Counted from the first letter of the stretch, positions 44,218 to 53,505 are shown. The stretch: 64,000 nucleotides of DNA from Flavobacterium tistrianum (GCF_003254545.1 NZ_QJRH01000073.1:558001-622000); one strand, 5' to 3'. Translations and numbers: made by a program. The notes: generated by a model not told the origin, from the letters alone.

Positions 44218-45108
44218 TTATTTATCGATCGCTCTTTTTGTAATATCTCCAAAAGCATCAATTCTTCTATCTCTAAAGAAAGGCCAGTTTTGACGAACAT
44301 TTTCCTGAAGATCTAAATCAACCTCAGCAATTAAGATTTCTTCTTTATCGTGTGAAGCCTGAGCTAAAATTTCTCCTTGCGGACCAGCAATGAAAGAAGC
44401 TCCCCAGAATTGAATTCCTTCTGTTCCTTCAATATACTTCTCTAAACCAATTCGGTTTGCGGCAGCAACGAAAACACCATTTGCAACCGCATGACCTTTC
44501 ATTACGTTCATCCAAGCGCCATACTGGTTCTCTCCGTATTGCTCTTTTTCTTTTGGATGCCATCCAATTGCTGTTGGATAAAATAAAACCTCTGCACCTT
44601 TAAGAGCCGTAATACGAGCTGCTTCTGGATACCATTGATCCCAACAGATTAATGTTCCAACAGTTCCTTTTTTAGTTTCAATTGCTTGGAAACCTAAATC
44701 TCCTGGAGTGAAATAAAATTTCTCATAGAAATGCGGATCGTCTGGAATATGCATTTTACGGTATAACCCAGCTTCAGTTCCATCAGTATCAATAATATAA
44801 GCACTGTTATGATAAATTCCAGCCATTCTTTTCTCGAAGAAAGGAACAATAATTACTACTCCTAATTCTTTTGCCAATTCGCTGAATGCAATAAATGAAG
44901 TGCTGTAAAGCGGCTCTGCTAATGCAAAGTTGTCAACATCTTCACTTTGACAAAAATAATGACTGCTATATAATTCAGGCAATAAGATAACTTCTGCGCC
45001 TTGACTGGCAGCGTCTCTTACCCAGCTGATACATTTTTTAAGATTATTTTCGGCAACATCATTCAGATTTAACTGAATAACCGATATTTTATACTTTCTT
45101 TTCGCCAT
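44218..45108 (-). CDS. aguB: N-carbamoylputrescine amidase (carbon-nitrogen hydrolase)
   Basis: A 296-residue nitrilase-superfamily enzyme that hydrolyses N-carbamoylputrescine to putrescine. The Glu-Lys-Cys triad is intact: Glu45 in LLPELYSSHYFC, Lys118 in LYRKMHIPDDPHFYEKFYF, Cys155 in GTLICWDQWYPEAAR. The ELYSSHYFCQ and MHIPDDPHFYEKFYFTPGD blocks are typical of AguB. I start at ATG 45108 (MAKRKYKIS), which sits correctly behind a full promoter at 45127-45157. With aguA it makes putrescine from agmatine; arginine decarboxylase is not in the window. Confidence 0.93.
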   Translation of the reverse strand: MAKRKYKISVIQLNLNDVAENNLKKCISWVRDAASQGAEVILLPELYSSHYFCQSEDVDNFALAEPLYSTSFIAFSELAKELGVVIIVPFFEKRMAGIYHNSAYIIDTDGTEAGLYRKMHIPDDPHFYEKFYFTPGDLGFQAIETKKGTVGTLICWDQWYPEAARITALKGAEVLFYPTAIGWHPKEKEQYGENQYGAWMNVMKGHAVANGVFVAAANRIGLEKYIEGTEGIQFWGASFIAGPQGEILAQASHDKEEILIAEVDLDLQENVRQNWPFFRDRRIDAFGDITKRAIDK

Positions 45109-45126
45109 GACATAAAATTTAGAGTG

Positions 45127-45157
45127 CAAAAATAGTAAATTTTAAAGGAATGGCAAA
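45127..45157 (-). promoter_or_regulatory. Complete Bacteroidota promoter for aguB
   Basis: On the minus strand TTTG (45157-45154), exactly 19 bp, then TATTTTTG (45134-45127). The expected start is near 45121, 13 bases before the ATG at 45108. This promoter also supports choosing the downstream ATG. Confidence 0.75.
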
Positions 45158-45203
45158 GTGAGGTTTTATCTCATATACATAAAAAAATAGCTCCAAAAAA
45201 GCT

Positions 45204-45497
45204 CTACTCCATCTGACTATTCGGAAAACGTTTCATTGAAAATATTTTCACAATAAAAACTGTATCATCTATTTCTTTATACAGAATCTTATAATTTCTA
45301 ACAATAATTTTTCGATATTCTGGTTCAACATCATCTTTCTGATATTGTTCTGTAAAAACGATGCTTTTAACCTTGTTTAAAATATCTGTTTTTACATTTA
45401 AAGCTCCTTGAGATGATTTCTCCTTATAAAATGTGTAAATCGCTTTTAATTGATCTCTGGCAGAATTTGTCCAAATAACTTTTACCATTCTACCCAT
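45204..45497 (-). CDS. RelE/ParE-family toxin
   Basis: A 97-residue protein (or 94 from an internal Met) of the ParE/RelE fold, a toxin acting on ribosomes or gyrase. VKVIWTNSARDQLKAIYTFYKEKSS is the typical N-terminal strand-helix, and YRKIIVRNYKILYKEIDDTVFIVKIFSMKR the C-terminal sheet with basic residues. Its ATG follows the antitoxin stop codon with no gap, indicating translational coupling. Which target it has cannot be told from sequence; the ParE-like RxxP/KR ending is present. Confidence 0.88.
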   Translation of the reverse strand: MGRMVKVIWTNSARDQLKAIYTFYKEKSSQGALNVKTDILNKVKSIVFTEQYQKDDVEPEYRKIIVRNYKILYKEIDDTVFIVKIFSMKRFPNSQME

Positions 45498-45743
45498 CTA
45501 CCAATTTTCAGATTCTTTTTCTAAATCTTCTTGTGAAATTATGTTTCCTATTTTAATTTCATTTTCAGCATTTGCCAACTCAGCTTTATACTCAGATCTA
45601 GTAATAGGTTTTCCGTCAACTGAAAAAGCGACAATCTCATCTTCTTGATAACTTTCAATCACTGCTTTTACAACCTTTAAAAGACGTTCATCTGCTGTAT
45701 TTATATATTCTAAAATACTATCTCTCAATTCTAAAGCCCCCAT
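45498..45743 (-). CDS. Antitoxin of the RelE/ParE pair
   Basis: An 81-residue acidic protein directly upstream of the toxin gene. MGALELRDSILEYINTADER is the helical N-terminus, VVKAVIESYQEDEIVAFSVDGKPITRSEY the middle, and the acidic C-terminal tail EDLEKESENW probably wraps the toxin. This is the usual short Bacteroidota antitoxin seen with ParE-like toxins. I start at ATG 45743; a GTG two codons upstream is less likely. A -7 box TATCTTTG lies at 45766-45773 on the minus strand. Confidence 0.85.
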   Translation of the reverse strand: MGALELRDSILEYINTADERLLKVVKAVIESYQEDEIVAFSVDGKPITRSEYKAELANAENEIKIGNIISQEDLEKESENW

Positions 45744-45765
45744 AATCACATTTTTTTTACAAACT

Positions 45766-45773
45766 CAAAGATA
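45766..45773 (-). promoter_or_regulatory. -7 box of the toxin-antitoxin operon
   Basis: The minus strand reads TATCTTTG, 23 bases before the antitoxin ATG at 45743, matching TAnnTTTG. Confidence 0.45.
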
Positions 45774-45904
45774 ACATTTTTAGGATAGACTTGAAAGTTA
45801 TAGATTTTAAATATTTAATAAATAAAACCATTTTACATCAGCTTAAAATTAAACCTCAGTAAAATGGCTTTTCAACCTAAAAAAATATCAACTAAAAATA
45901 GTTG

Positions 45905-46318
45905 TTATTCGATCACAACTTTCTGAGTTAAGAATTCAGTTTCTGATTTCTTGAATTTAATTTCGAAAGTTCCTTTTGCAGTTGCTTTAAATTTATAAAC
46001 TGTCTTTTTTGGCTCTGGCACTTGCTGAGTACAAACTTGTGATGGGTATTTTGCAATTACTTGCAAACCTTTTACAGATCCAATTGTTACTTCTGAGATT
46101 TTATCAAACTCAGCACAAGCGTTATCAACTGTATAAGTCACATCGTAGCTTAGTTCATCATTTACTTTTCCAGTTGCTGGTCCTTTAATTTCTGTAACTA
46201 GAGCTGCCTTTGTAGTTGGAGCTGGTGTTTGATCTTTATCATCATCATTACTGCATGAAACAAATCCAATTGATAAAAATAATACTACTAAAGCTGTTTT
46301 TAATCTAAAACTTTTCAT
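45905..46318 (-). CDS. Hypothetical lipoprotein with Ig-like fold
   Basis: A 137-residue protein with lipobox Cys22 (GFVSC) and a Ser/Asn/Asp-rich outer-membrane export tail (SNDDDKDQ), the acidic signal after Cys known to direct Bacteroidota lipoproteins to the surface. The mature part is a predicted single beta-sandwich with two cysteines (NACAEFD, QVCTQQ) that may form a disulfide. No family is recognised. It stands alone. The 351-base stretch 46319-46669 upstream shows only AT-rich sequence and the terminator at 46616. Confidence 0.72.
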   Translation of the reverse strand: MKSFRLKTALVVLFLSIGFVSCSNDDDKDQTPAPTTKAALVTEIKGPATGKVNDELSYDVTYTVDNACAEFDKISEVTIGSVKGLQVIAKYPSQVCTQQVPEPKKTVYKFKATAKGTFEIKFKKSETEFLTQKVVIE

Positions 46319-46615
46319 ATAAAATAATAATTAATTGTTAATTACTATGAAGATGTAGCATAGTTGCAATGGTTGCTTAAGGTAAAATGTTAAAAATTTT
46401 ACTAAAACACTAAATAACTAAAAGTCAAACCTTTATTTAGATAAAAAAATACTGATTTTAATGATATTTTTTTGCAACTGAAGCAAACCTTTCTTATTTA
46501 TTCGAGATAAAAAGCAGATCTTATTGTAGTATTTTCGATAATTTTTCAGAAACAAAAAACAATCAATTGCAGAAATAATTTTATTCTTAAAACAATTTTA
46601 ATCTACATATAAAAC

Positions 46616-46645
46616 AAAAAAACACCAGCGTTAAACTGGTGTTTC
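46616..46645 (-). terminator. Intrinsic terminator after the DUF808 gene
   Basis: The stem AAACACCAG (46620-46628) / CTGGTGTTT (46636-46644) is followed on the minus strand by seven T, about 25 bases after the DUF808 stop. Confidence 0.82.
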
Positions 46646-46669
46646 TGATGTATATATTTTGGTTCTAAA

Positions 46670-47554
46670 TTATGCGTCTTTCTTTTTAAAAATCTTTTTG
46701 AAAACATTAATAATAATCAAAACAACAAACCCTAAAACTAGTCCAACTGTAAATTCTTTAATTATAGCAGGGATTTTAATTTCTTCTGATAAATGATGGA
46801 AAAATGGAATGTAATGTACAAAGATTCCTCCAGCAACCAAAAGTAATGCAATTGTCCCAATTACCGTTAAGGCTTTTATTACAAATGGAAGCGCTTTTAC
46901 TAATAAGTTTCCAATAAATCTAGAAAGGCTTTTTTCACTTTTACTAGATTTAATAAGCTTGAAACCTGCTTCATCCATTCTAACAATAAGTGCTACTATT
47001 CCATACACTCCAATTGTAGCCACAACTGCAATTATCGAAGTTACAATTATCTTCTGTATAAGAGGCTGATCCATTACAGTGCCTAATGCGATAATTACGA
47101 TTTCAACCGAAAGAATAAAATCAGTTACAATTGCCGATTTCACCTTATCTTTTTCAATTAATAAAATTTGTTCCTCAGTAAGGACTTCATCTGTAATTCC
47201 TTCAGATTCTTCATGTTTGTGAGGAACAATAAACTCATAGATTTTTTCGGCTCCTTCGTATGCTAAAAAAAGTCCTCCCAAAACTAAAATTATTATAATG
47301 GCAATTGGAAAAAATGCACTTAGCAAAAATGCAATTGGAAGAATGATAATTTTATTCAATAGAGAACCTTTACTGATTGCCCATAAAACCGGTAATTCTC
47401 GCGAAGATGCAAATCCAGAAGCTTTTTCTGCATTTACAGCTAAATCGTCACCCAAAATCCCTGCTGTTTTTTTTGCAGCAACTTTACTCATTACGGCAAC
47501 ATCATCCATAATTGCTGCGATATCATCTAATAGTGCAAAAAAACCTGAACCCAT
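46670..47554 (-). CDS. DUF808 inner-membrane protein (YedI-like)
   Basis: A 294-residue membrane protein of the DUF808 family. The start GSGFFALLDDIAAIMDDVAVMSKVAAKKTAGILGDDLAVNA is the family signature, followed by about five hydrophobic segments (IAFLLSAFFPIAIIIILVLGGLFLAYEGAEKI and others). The conserved YEGAEKI and HKHEE motifs follow the second segment. Function is unknown. It is transcribed alone with its own terminator; a 39-residue membrane protein lies upstream on the same strand. Confidence 0.9.
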   Translation of the reverse strand: MGSGFFALLDDIAAIMDDVAVMSKVAAKKTAGILGDDLAVNAEKASGFASSRELPVLWAISKGSLLNKIIILPIAFLLSAFFPIAIIIILVLGGLFLAYEGAEKIYEFIVPHKHEESEGITDEVLTEEQILLIEKDKVKSAIVTDFILSVEIVIIALGTVMDQPLIQKIIVTSIIAVVATIGVYGIVALIVRMDEAGFKLIKSSKSEKSLSRFIGNLLVKALPFVIKALTVIGTIALLLVAGGIFVHYIPFFHHLSEEIKIPAIIKEFTVGLVLGFVVLIIINVFKKIFKKKDA

Positions 47555-47663
47555 TTTATAAAATTTATTTTTAGTGATGCGAATCTAGACATTTTGGCTT
47601 AATCTGCCCAATAATATTGCATCAAAATTTATCTTTTTATTCGTATTTTTCTTTATTGGATTT

Positions 47664-47783
47664 TTAACTGCATTGTCCTAAAAGAACCCAAAGAATAATA
47701 AAAACTATAATGGTTCCGAAACAGCCTCCGCCTAACTTCTTAGCTCCATATCCTGCTAATAATCCTCTGAAAATATTATTCAT
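47664..47783 (-). CDS. 39-residue small membrane protein
   Basis: A short frame starting ATG at 47783 with a plain TAA stop. MNNIFRGLLAGYGAKKLGGG is a Gly/Lys-rich amphipathic head, followed by CFGTIIVFIILWVLLGQC, a single membrane segment ending Cys-Ser. The composition (two Cys, conserved Gly cluster, one hydrophobic helix) and lack of overlap with any other gene argue it is real. I believe similar short proteins occur in other Flavobacterium but cannot check. It lies between clpB (start beyond the terminator) and the DUF808 gene. Function unknown. Confidence 0.6.
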   Translation of the reverse strand: MNNIFRGLLAGYGAKKLGGGCFGTIIVFIILWVLLGQCS

Positions 47784-47893
47784 GACTTTAATTTTTAAAT
47801 TAATAATTTGCTGATTTTTATAAACTTAAAATTGGATATTTCTTCAAAATTTATTGTTATAAGAATTGTGTAAAAAGTTTCAGAATTCGAAGC

Positions 47894-47933
47894 AAAAAAA
47901 AAGCATCAGCTTTTTAGCGCTGATGCTTTTTTT
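47894..47933. terminator. Intrinsic terminator after clpB
   Basis: The stem AAAAGCATCAGC / GCTGATGCTTTT with an 8-base loop and A/T runs on both sides, 24 bases after the clpB stop. Confidence 0.9.
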
Positions 47934-47956
47934 CAAGATTAACTAAACAAAAATAA

Positions 47957-50554
47957 TTATTTACCTGTCTGGTTTCTAAAAACCAGTTTGCCATCAAAAG
48001 CATCTAATAAGATGATGCTGTCTGTTGTAATATTTCCTGCCAAAATTTCTTTTGACAATTGATTTAAAACTTCTCTCTGAACCACACGTTTTACTGGTCT
48101 CGCACCAAAATGCGGATCATAACCTTTGTCTGCCAAATACGCAATAGCTTCTGGAGTTGCATCCATTGTAATACCTTGCAGCGCCAGCATTTTGGTAACG
48201 CTCTTTAACTGTAAGTTTACGATTCTTGAGATGTTCTCTACCGTAAGCGGTGTAAACATAACAATTTCATCGATACGGTTGATAAACTCAGGACGAACAG
48301 TTTGTTTCAACAACCCTAGAACTTCGTTTTTAGCTGCTTCTGTTGCTGCTTCAACACTTCCTTTTAGGTTTTCAAATTTCTCCTGAATAATATTACTTCC
48401 CATATTTGAGGTCATAATAATAATCGTATTTCTAAAATCAGCCAAACGTCCTTTGTTGTCTGTCAAACGCCCTTCATCTAGAACTTGCAATAAAATATTG
48501 AAAGTATCCGGATGCGCTTTTTCGATCTCATCTAACAACACCACAGAATAAGGTTTTCTACGAACAGCTTCTGTTAACTGACCTCCTTCATCGTAACCTA
48601 CGTATCCTGGAGGTGCACCAACTAAACGGCTCACACTGTGACGTTCTTGGTACTCACTCATATCGATACGAGTCATGGCGTTTTCATCATCAAAAAGATA
48701 TTCTGCCAAAGCTTTTGCCAGCTCCGTTTTACCAACTCCGGTTGTTCCTAAGAATAAGAATGAACCAACAGGTTTTTTCATATCCTGTAAACCGGCACGG
48801 CTTCTACGAACAGCATCACTCACCGCTTCTATCGCTTCTTCTTGACCTACTACACGCTTGTGCAATTCGTCTTCCAAATGCAATAATTTTTCTCTTTCTG
48901 TCTGAAGCATTTTTGTAACTGGAATTCCTGTCCATTTTGCTACAACTTCTGCAATATCTTCTCTGGTAACTTCTTCTTTAATTAAAGAATTACCAGATTG
49001 GAATTCAAGCAATTGTTTCTGCAAAGTTTCTTGTCGTTCCTGTGCTTCTTTTATTTTTCCGTAACGAATTTCGGCTACTTTTCCGTAATCGCCTTCACGT
49101 TCTGCACGTTCTGCTTCGTATTTAAAGTCTTCAATTTCGTGTTTAACAGCCTGAATTCCGTCAACGATATCTTTTTCCTGTTTCCATTTTGCATAGATTT
49201 CGTTGCGCTCTTCTTTCAGGTTGGCCAATTCCATACCTAAAATTTTCAGCTTGCTTTCTTCCTTCTCACGTTTGATGGCTTCAATTTCAATTTCCAACTG
49301 CATGATTTTACGATCCAAAACATCTAACTCTTCAGGTTTTGAATTGATTTCCATACGCAATTTAGAAGCCGCTTCGTCCATTAAGTCGATCGCTTTATCT
49401 GGCAAGAAACGATTCGTGATATAACGTTGTGAAAGTTCAACCGCAGCGATAATCGCTTCGTCTTTAATTTGAACTTTATGATGCGTTTCGTATTTCTCTT
49501 TAATTCCACGTAAAATAGAAATGGCACTTTCTGTATCTGGCTCATCGATTAACACTTTTTGGAAACGTCTTTCAAGCGCTTTATCTTTTTCAAAATATTT
49601 TTGATATTCATCTAAAGTCGTTGCACCAATCGCTCTCAATTCTCCACGAGCTAAAGCTGGTTTCAAGATGTTTGCCGCGTCCATTGCGCCTTCACCTCCA
49701 CCCGCTCCTACAAGCGTATGAATCTCGTCGATAAACAAAACAATATCACCTTCAGCTGCTGTAACTTCTTTTACAACCGATTTTAAACGTTCTTCAAATT
49801 CTCCCTTATATTTCGCTCCAGCAATCAAAGCTCCCATATCTAATGAGAAAACGATTTTTTCTTTTAAGTTTTCTGGAACGTCTCCATCTACAATTCTATG
49901 TGCTAACCCCTCTGCAATTGCGGTTTTACCAACCCCAGGTTCACCAATAAGCATTGGATTATTTTTTGTTCTACGAGTTAGAATCTGCAATACACGACGA
50001 ATTTCTTCATCACGCCCAATAACTGGATCTAGTTTTCCTGTACGCGCTAATTCGTTTAAGTTTTTAGCAAATTTATTTAGCGAATTATACGTTTCTTCTG
50101 CCGAAGCTGAAGTCACTCTTTCCCCTTTTCTTAATTCTTCAATGGCCGCTTTCAGACCTTTTCCAGTAACTCCCTGATCTTTTAAAATCTGAGAAACTTT
50201 ACTTTTTGAGTCAAAAATGGCTAAAATTAAATGCTCGATCGAAACGTATTCGTCGTTCATTTTTTGTGCAATAATTTCAGCTTCGTTCAAAGCTTTATTG
50301 GCGTCTCTGGAAAGCATAACATCTCCACCAGAAACTTTTGGAAAACTCTGAATTGTACTGTCTAAAATTTGTAAAAACAAGGGCACATTTACATTCAATT
50401 TTTTTAGAATAAATGGCGCTACGTTTTCATCCACTTCAAAAATGGCTTTGAAAATGTGTTCATTTTCAATTTGCTGCTGTCCATTTCGCTGTGCTAATTG
50501 CTGCGACAACTGAATGGCTTCTTGCGATTTAATAGTAAACTTATTTATATTCAT
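47957..50554 (-). CDS. clpB: ClpB disaggregase (AAA+ chaperone)
   Basis: An 865-residue hexameric chaperone that resolubilises aggregated protein with DnaK. The Clp_N double repeat occupies about 1-145. NBD1 has Walker [16 protein letters not shown] and Walker [16 protein letters not shown]. The coiled-coil M domain (about 405-525) is rich in Glu/Lys, which distinguishes ClpB from ClpA/C. NBD2 has [31 protein letters not shown] and the C-terminal D2-small domain. Length and the M domain make the assignment firm. It is divergent from ytxJ. Confidence 0.96.
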   Translation of the reverse strand: MNINKFTIKSQEAIQLSQQLAQRNGQQQIENEHIFKAIFEVDENVAPFILKKLNVNVPLFLQILDSTIQSFPKVSGGDVMLSRDANKALNEAEIIAQKMNDEYVSIEHLILAIFDSKSKVSQILKDQGVTGKGLKAAIEELRKGERVTSASAEETYNSLNKFAKNLNELARTGKLDPVIGRDEEIRRVLQILTRRTKNNPMLIGEPGVGKTAIAEGLAHRIVDGDVPENLKEKIVFSLDMGALIAGAKYKGEFEERLKSVVKEVTAAEGDIVLFIDEIHTLVGAGGGEGAMDAANILKPALARGELRAIGATTLDEYQKYFEKDKALERRFQKVLIDEPDTESAISILRGIKEKYETHHKVQIKDEAIIAAVELSQRYITNRFLPDKAIDLMDEAASKLRMEINSKPEELDVLDRKIMQLEIEIEAIKREKEESKLKILGMELANLKEERNEIYAKWKQEKDIVDGIQAVKHEIEDFKYEAERAEREGDYGKVAEIRYGKIKEAQERQETLQKQLLEFQSGNSLIKEEVTREDIAEVVAKWTGIPVTKMLQTEREKLLHLEDELHKRVVGQEEAIEAVSDAVRRSRAGLQDMKKPVGSFLFLGTTGVGKTELAKALAEYLFDDENAMTRIDMSEYQERHSVSRLVGAPPGYVGYDEGGQLTEAVRRKPYSVVLLDEIEKAHPDTFNILLQVLDEGRLTDNKGRLADFRNTIIIMTSNMGSNIIQEKFENLKGSVEAATEAAKNEVLGLLKQTVRPEFINRIDEIVMFTPLTVENISRIVNLQLKSVTKMLALQGITMDATPEAIAYLADKGYDPHFGARPVKRVVQREVLNQLSKEILAGNITTDSIILLDAFDGKLVFRNQTGK

Positions 50555-50644
50555 ATTTTTACGATTTTGATTGATTTTATTTGTTTGACATTTTATAAGA
50601 TTAAAGTTACGATTTATTGAGGTAAATCTTTAGCTCAAATAATT

Positions 50645-50652
50645 TAACTTTG
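50645..50652 (+). promoter_or_regulatory. Possible -7 box upstream of ytxJ
   Basis: TAACTTTG matches TAnnTTTG about 109 bases before the ytxJ ATG, in the clpB-ytxJ divergent gap. The leader would be long; no -33 match. Confidence 0.3.
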
Positions 50653-50760
50653 CATTGAAATAGACAAATTATATTCCATAGCACAAAAACAGACAAAACG
50701 ACAGTAAAAATCAAGCTTTTTTCGATTTAAAGCGTCAAAAAGTCATAAAACAAGCCAAAT

Positions 50761-51150
50761 ATGAGTTTTTTTAATTCAATCTTCGGAAGTTCAGAGAACT
50801 CAGAAGCCGCAAAAAGCAAAGTTAATTGGACAGAATTAACAGATATGCTTCAATTAATGGAAATTGAAGCCATTTCTCAAGAAAGACCAGTTGTAATTTT
50901 CAAACATAGTACAAGATGCAGTATTAGCCGTATGGCTCTAAAGCAATTTGAAAGAGAATTTGATCTTGACGGCGTAGTTGATGCATATTTTTTAGATCTA
51001 ATAGCACATAGAGATATTTCAAATGAAATTGCCAGCAGATTTGGAGTGTACCACGAATCTCCTCAATTGATTTTAATCAAAAACGGAAAAGCAGTTTACG
51101 ATGTTTCGCATAGTGATATTGATGCCGAGGCATTGAAAAGCAAAGTATGA
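50761..51150 (+). CDS. ytxJ: Bacillithiol system redox-active protein YtxJ
   Basis: A 129-residue thioredoxin-like protein with a single active-site cysteine, Cys53, in FKHSTRCSISRMAL, the monothiol motif of YtxJ. VVIFKHS is the strand before it, and YHESPQLILIKNGKAVYDVSH the cis-proline strand. YtxJ is linked to bacillithiol, the low-molecular-weight thiol of Firmicutes and many Bacteroidota, and probably reduces S-bacillithiolated proteins. It lies opposite clpB, which fits a stress context. The stop abuts a poly-T and a nested palindrome. Confidence 0.92.
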   Translation: MSFFNSIFGSSENSEAAKSKVNWTELTDMLQLMEIEAISQERPVVIFKHSTRCSISRMALKQFEREFDLDGVVDAYFLDLIAHRDISNEIASRFGVYHESPQLILIKNGKAVYDVSHSDIDAEALKSKV

Positions 51151-51160
51151 TTTTTTTTTT

Positions 51161-51304
51161 GCCACAGATTAATGGGATTAAAAAGATTTTTTTTTCGCCA
51201 CGAATTCACGAATTATTTTTTGATAATCTTTGAAATATAAATTCGTGAATTCGTGGCGATTTAACCAAGATTAGAAAATCATTTTAATCTATATAATCTT
51301 TGGC
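51161..51304. repeat. Nested GCCACAGATT / GCCACGAATTC palindromic element
   Basis: The outer arms GCCACAGATTAATGGGATTA and TTAATCTATATAATCTTTGGC enclose an inner perfect pair, CGCCACGAATTCACGAATTA against TAAATTCGTGAATTCGTGGCG. Same nested order as 22059-22233; the inner pair alone occurs at 56432-56542. Confidence 0.82.
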
Positions 51305-51312
51305 TAAACAAT

Positions 51313-52476
51313 TTAAAAAGTCCCTTCTGATCCGCCACCGCTGAACCCTCCTCCACCAAATTCCATTGGAGAATCTGTTTTGACTTCTGGTTTCATTCCG
51401 AAAGTTGAAGCTACAACTAAAGCTTCAGCATTTAATAAACTATCTGAATGATTGATTCTATCTGGTTTAAAAGTCAATCCGCTTTCTTTTTCTTTTAATT
51501 TTTTAATTGAAAAATAAGCAATTGCAAATAAAACTACACCTCCAAATGTAAGTGCGACTTCGATTGGTAAAATTGAATGATAAAATCGAATAGTATAAAT
51601 TGAAAATGCAATCGCCAAAAAGCTCAACCAAAGCATTATTCTGTCTTTTGTTTTTAAAGCTCGAACCAAATAAAACACAGGAACTGCAAAAGTAAATGCG
51701 TAAAAGAAATACGCAAACGGAATATCTGTTCCTGGTTTTACTTCAGTTCCTAAAAGCTCCGCTGAAAGTTCTCTTACAACCAAATAATTACAAGAAAGAT
51801 AAAATAAAATCAGACAAAAACTATTTGCTAATAATAGTCCGTAATAGTAATAGCTTTCGCTTAAACGATTCATCATTTTTTTAGTCAAAAAGTAAAAAAC
51901 TCCAGCAAAAATCATTGCCACAAATGGCAAAATAGCTTTTCCAACATCTCCAAATTCAAACATTCCGAAAAACAAAAATGCAGTTGCCGAAAGGCAGAAC
52001 ACGAGCATTGATAATACATGCAGATATCTTAAAAACATGAAAAGCGCTCCAACTGCTACAAAAAAAGCAATTACCAATTCGTAACCTTCTGTTGTTATTC
52101 CTATAGCAGCTCCCAAACATAAAAGTGCATTCAATATAAAAGCATCATCTAAACCGTGATTATGATATTCCTGATTGGCAAGCAATTCTACTCCTGCAAA
52201 ACCAACTGCAGCAAAAATATAGCAACATATTTTAAAAAATGTATTCTCAGCACTTAGGCCAAACAAAGAAATTGCTCCACAAATTGAAACATATAATAAA
52301 CAGCCAAGCAAAAAGAAACCTATTCGAACTAAAATATTATTCTGGCTTTTTAGAACTGGCAGTTCTTTTTCTATAAATTTCTTCTGCACTTTACTGATAA
52401 AACCTCCTTTATACAAAGTATCCGCTTCATCAACTAAAACTTCATTATCTAATAATTGTTTGTTGTATACTATCAT
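51313..52476 (-). CDS. Polytopic membrane protein with Gly-rich FGGGGFSGGGSEGTF tail
   Basis: A 387-residue protein with about ten membrane segments after a cytoplasmic N-terminus of about 50 residues (YNKQLLDNEVLVDEADTLYK). The C-terminus is soluble and ends in the Gly-rich motif GGGGFSGGGSEGTF, the tail style of TPM_phosphatase/YgcG proteins, though no TPM domain is present. It overlaps the upstream DUF2157 gene by four bases (ATGA), so the two are translationally coupled and probably form a complex. The family looks DUF4401/DUF2157-related in its segment pattern. Function unknown. Confidence 0.78.
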   Translation of the reverse strand: MIVYNKQLLDNEVLVDEADTLYKGGFISKVQKKFIEKELPVLKSQNNILVRIGFFLLGCLLYVSICGAISLFGLSAENTFFKICCYIFAAVGFAGVELLANQEYHNHGLDDAFILNALLCLGAAIGITTEGYELVIAFFVAVGALFMFLRYLHVLSMLVFCLSATAFLFFGMFEFGDVGKAILPFVAMIFAGVFYFLTKKMMNRLSESYYYYGLLLANSFCLILFYLSCNYLVVRELSAELLGTEVKPGTDIPFAYFFYAFTFAVPVFYLVRALKTKDRIMLWLSFLAIAFSIYTIRFYHSILPIEVALTFGGVVLFAIAYFSIKKLKEKESGLTFKPDRINHSDSLLNAEALVVASTFGMKPEVKTDSPMEFGGGGFSGGGSEGTF

Positions 52477-53474
52477 TCTGCGATTTCTTTATGGAAGTTT
52501 TTAATTAATTTAATGAACATTATAATCGAACCAACAAAGTAAGCCGGCAACAAGAAAATAAATAATTCCCAAACATCAGAGAAATCAACGTTTTCAAAAA
52601 CTCTGAACAAAACAATATTTCCGCCGATGTAAGCATAAACAATCATAAATACATATAGCGACATTGCTTTATACTGATAACTAGCTTTATAAAAATAATA
52701 TGTCGAACCAGCTAAAATTAGGGCAAAAATCACCCAGGTTAATGTATCGTAACCTGTTAGATTACTGATGGATGCTATACTTACAATATGCAACGCAAAA
52801 GTGAGAAAAACTAAGCCAAAATGGGTTTTGAGAGAAATTCGACCACTGTAAATTGTCCATAAAACCAATAGAACAGCTAACATTACTGCAGAATAGCTCA
52901 AACTTTGGCTTGCATACAAATTATTACTGTCATTAAATATGTCTTGTGGCGTAACCGAAAGACCTACATAGGCAGCCAAACCTGTAATGGCAATGGTTAA
53001 AACACTTCTGTTATCAAAATAGTAAGCACAAAAGAAACTCACAACAGTCGGCACTAAAGTCGCTAATCCGTAATGTTCTCCAAAAGGTTTATATTGAAAC
53101 TGAAGATAACCAATAAAAATACAAGTCAAAATATTACCTGCCAAAACCAGATATTCTAAAACAGGATGCTCAAAAGTTGTTTCTGCTTTTTGAAAACCTT
53201 TAGAGTGCTTAAAACAATAAAAAAAGCAAACCGCAATCACAATTAAAAGCAATGATAGAATGGCAATATGACCTATGGTATCAATATTTTCATAAATTAA
53301 AACTCCAATTCCTGAAGTAAACAGCAATACTGATAAATAAAGAAATAATTTTAATTCTGCATTTAATGAAAAGATATTTAGACTTCTATAGGTTTTAACT
53401 TCCTCAAACTGATTTTCAGTAATTAAGCCTTTCTCAAAAAGATGGAGAGCAGACTGATCTTTGAATTTTTCCAT
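52473..53474 (-). CDS. DUF2157-like membrane protein
   Basis: A 333-residue protein with a cytoplasmic N-terminal helix (LHLFEKGLITENQFEEVKTYRS, the usual DUF2157 start) followed by about ten membrane segments with alternating short loops. It ends IKNFHKEIAE. DUF2157 proteins have unknown function, and pairing with a second, Gly-tailed membrane protein through an ATGA overlap is the strongest clue that they form one membrane complex. A -7 box TATATTTG (minus strand, 53498-53505) lies 24 bases upstream of the ATG. Confidence 0.82.
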   Translation of the reverse strand: MEKFKDQSALHLFEKGLITENQFEEVKTYRSLNIFSLNAELKLFLYLSVLLFTSGIGVLIYENIDTIGHIAILSLLLIVIAVCFFYCFKHSKGFQKAETTFEHPVLEYLVLAGNILTCIFIGYLQFQYKPFGEHYGLATLVPTVVSFFCAYYFDNRSVLTIAITGLAAYVGLSVTPQDIFNDSNNLYASQSLSYSAVMLAVLLVLWTIYSGRISLKTHFGLVFLTFALHIVSIASISNLTGYDTLTWVIFALILAGSTYYFYKASYQYKAMSLYVFMIVYAYIGGNIVLFRVFENVDFSDVWELFIFLLPAYFVGSIIMFIKLIKNFHKEIAE

Positions 53475-53497
53475 TGGTATGTTTTAAACTGGCACAT

Positions 53498-53505
53498 CAA
53501 ATATA
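53498..53505 (-). promoter_or_regulatory. -7 box of the DUF2157 operon
   Basis: The minus strand reads TATATTTG, an exact TAnnTTTG match, 24 bases before the ATG at 53474. Confidence 0.45.

Noticed and set aside
46319-46669. Possible small gene or RNA in the 351-base AT-rich gap
   Set aside because: No frame with a sensible start and composition, and no conserved-looking hairpins other than the terminator at 46616-46645.
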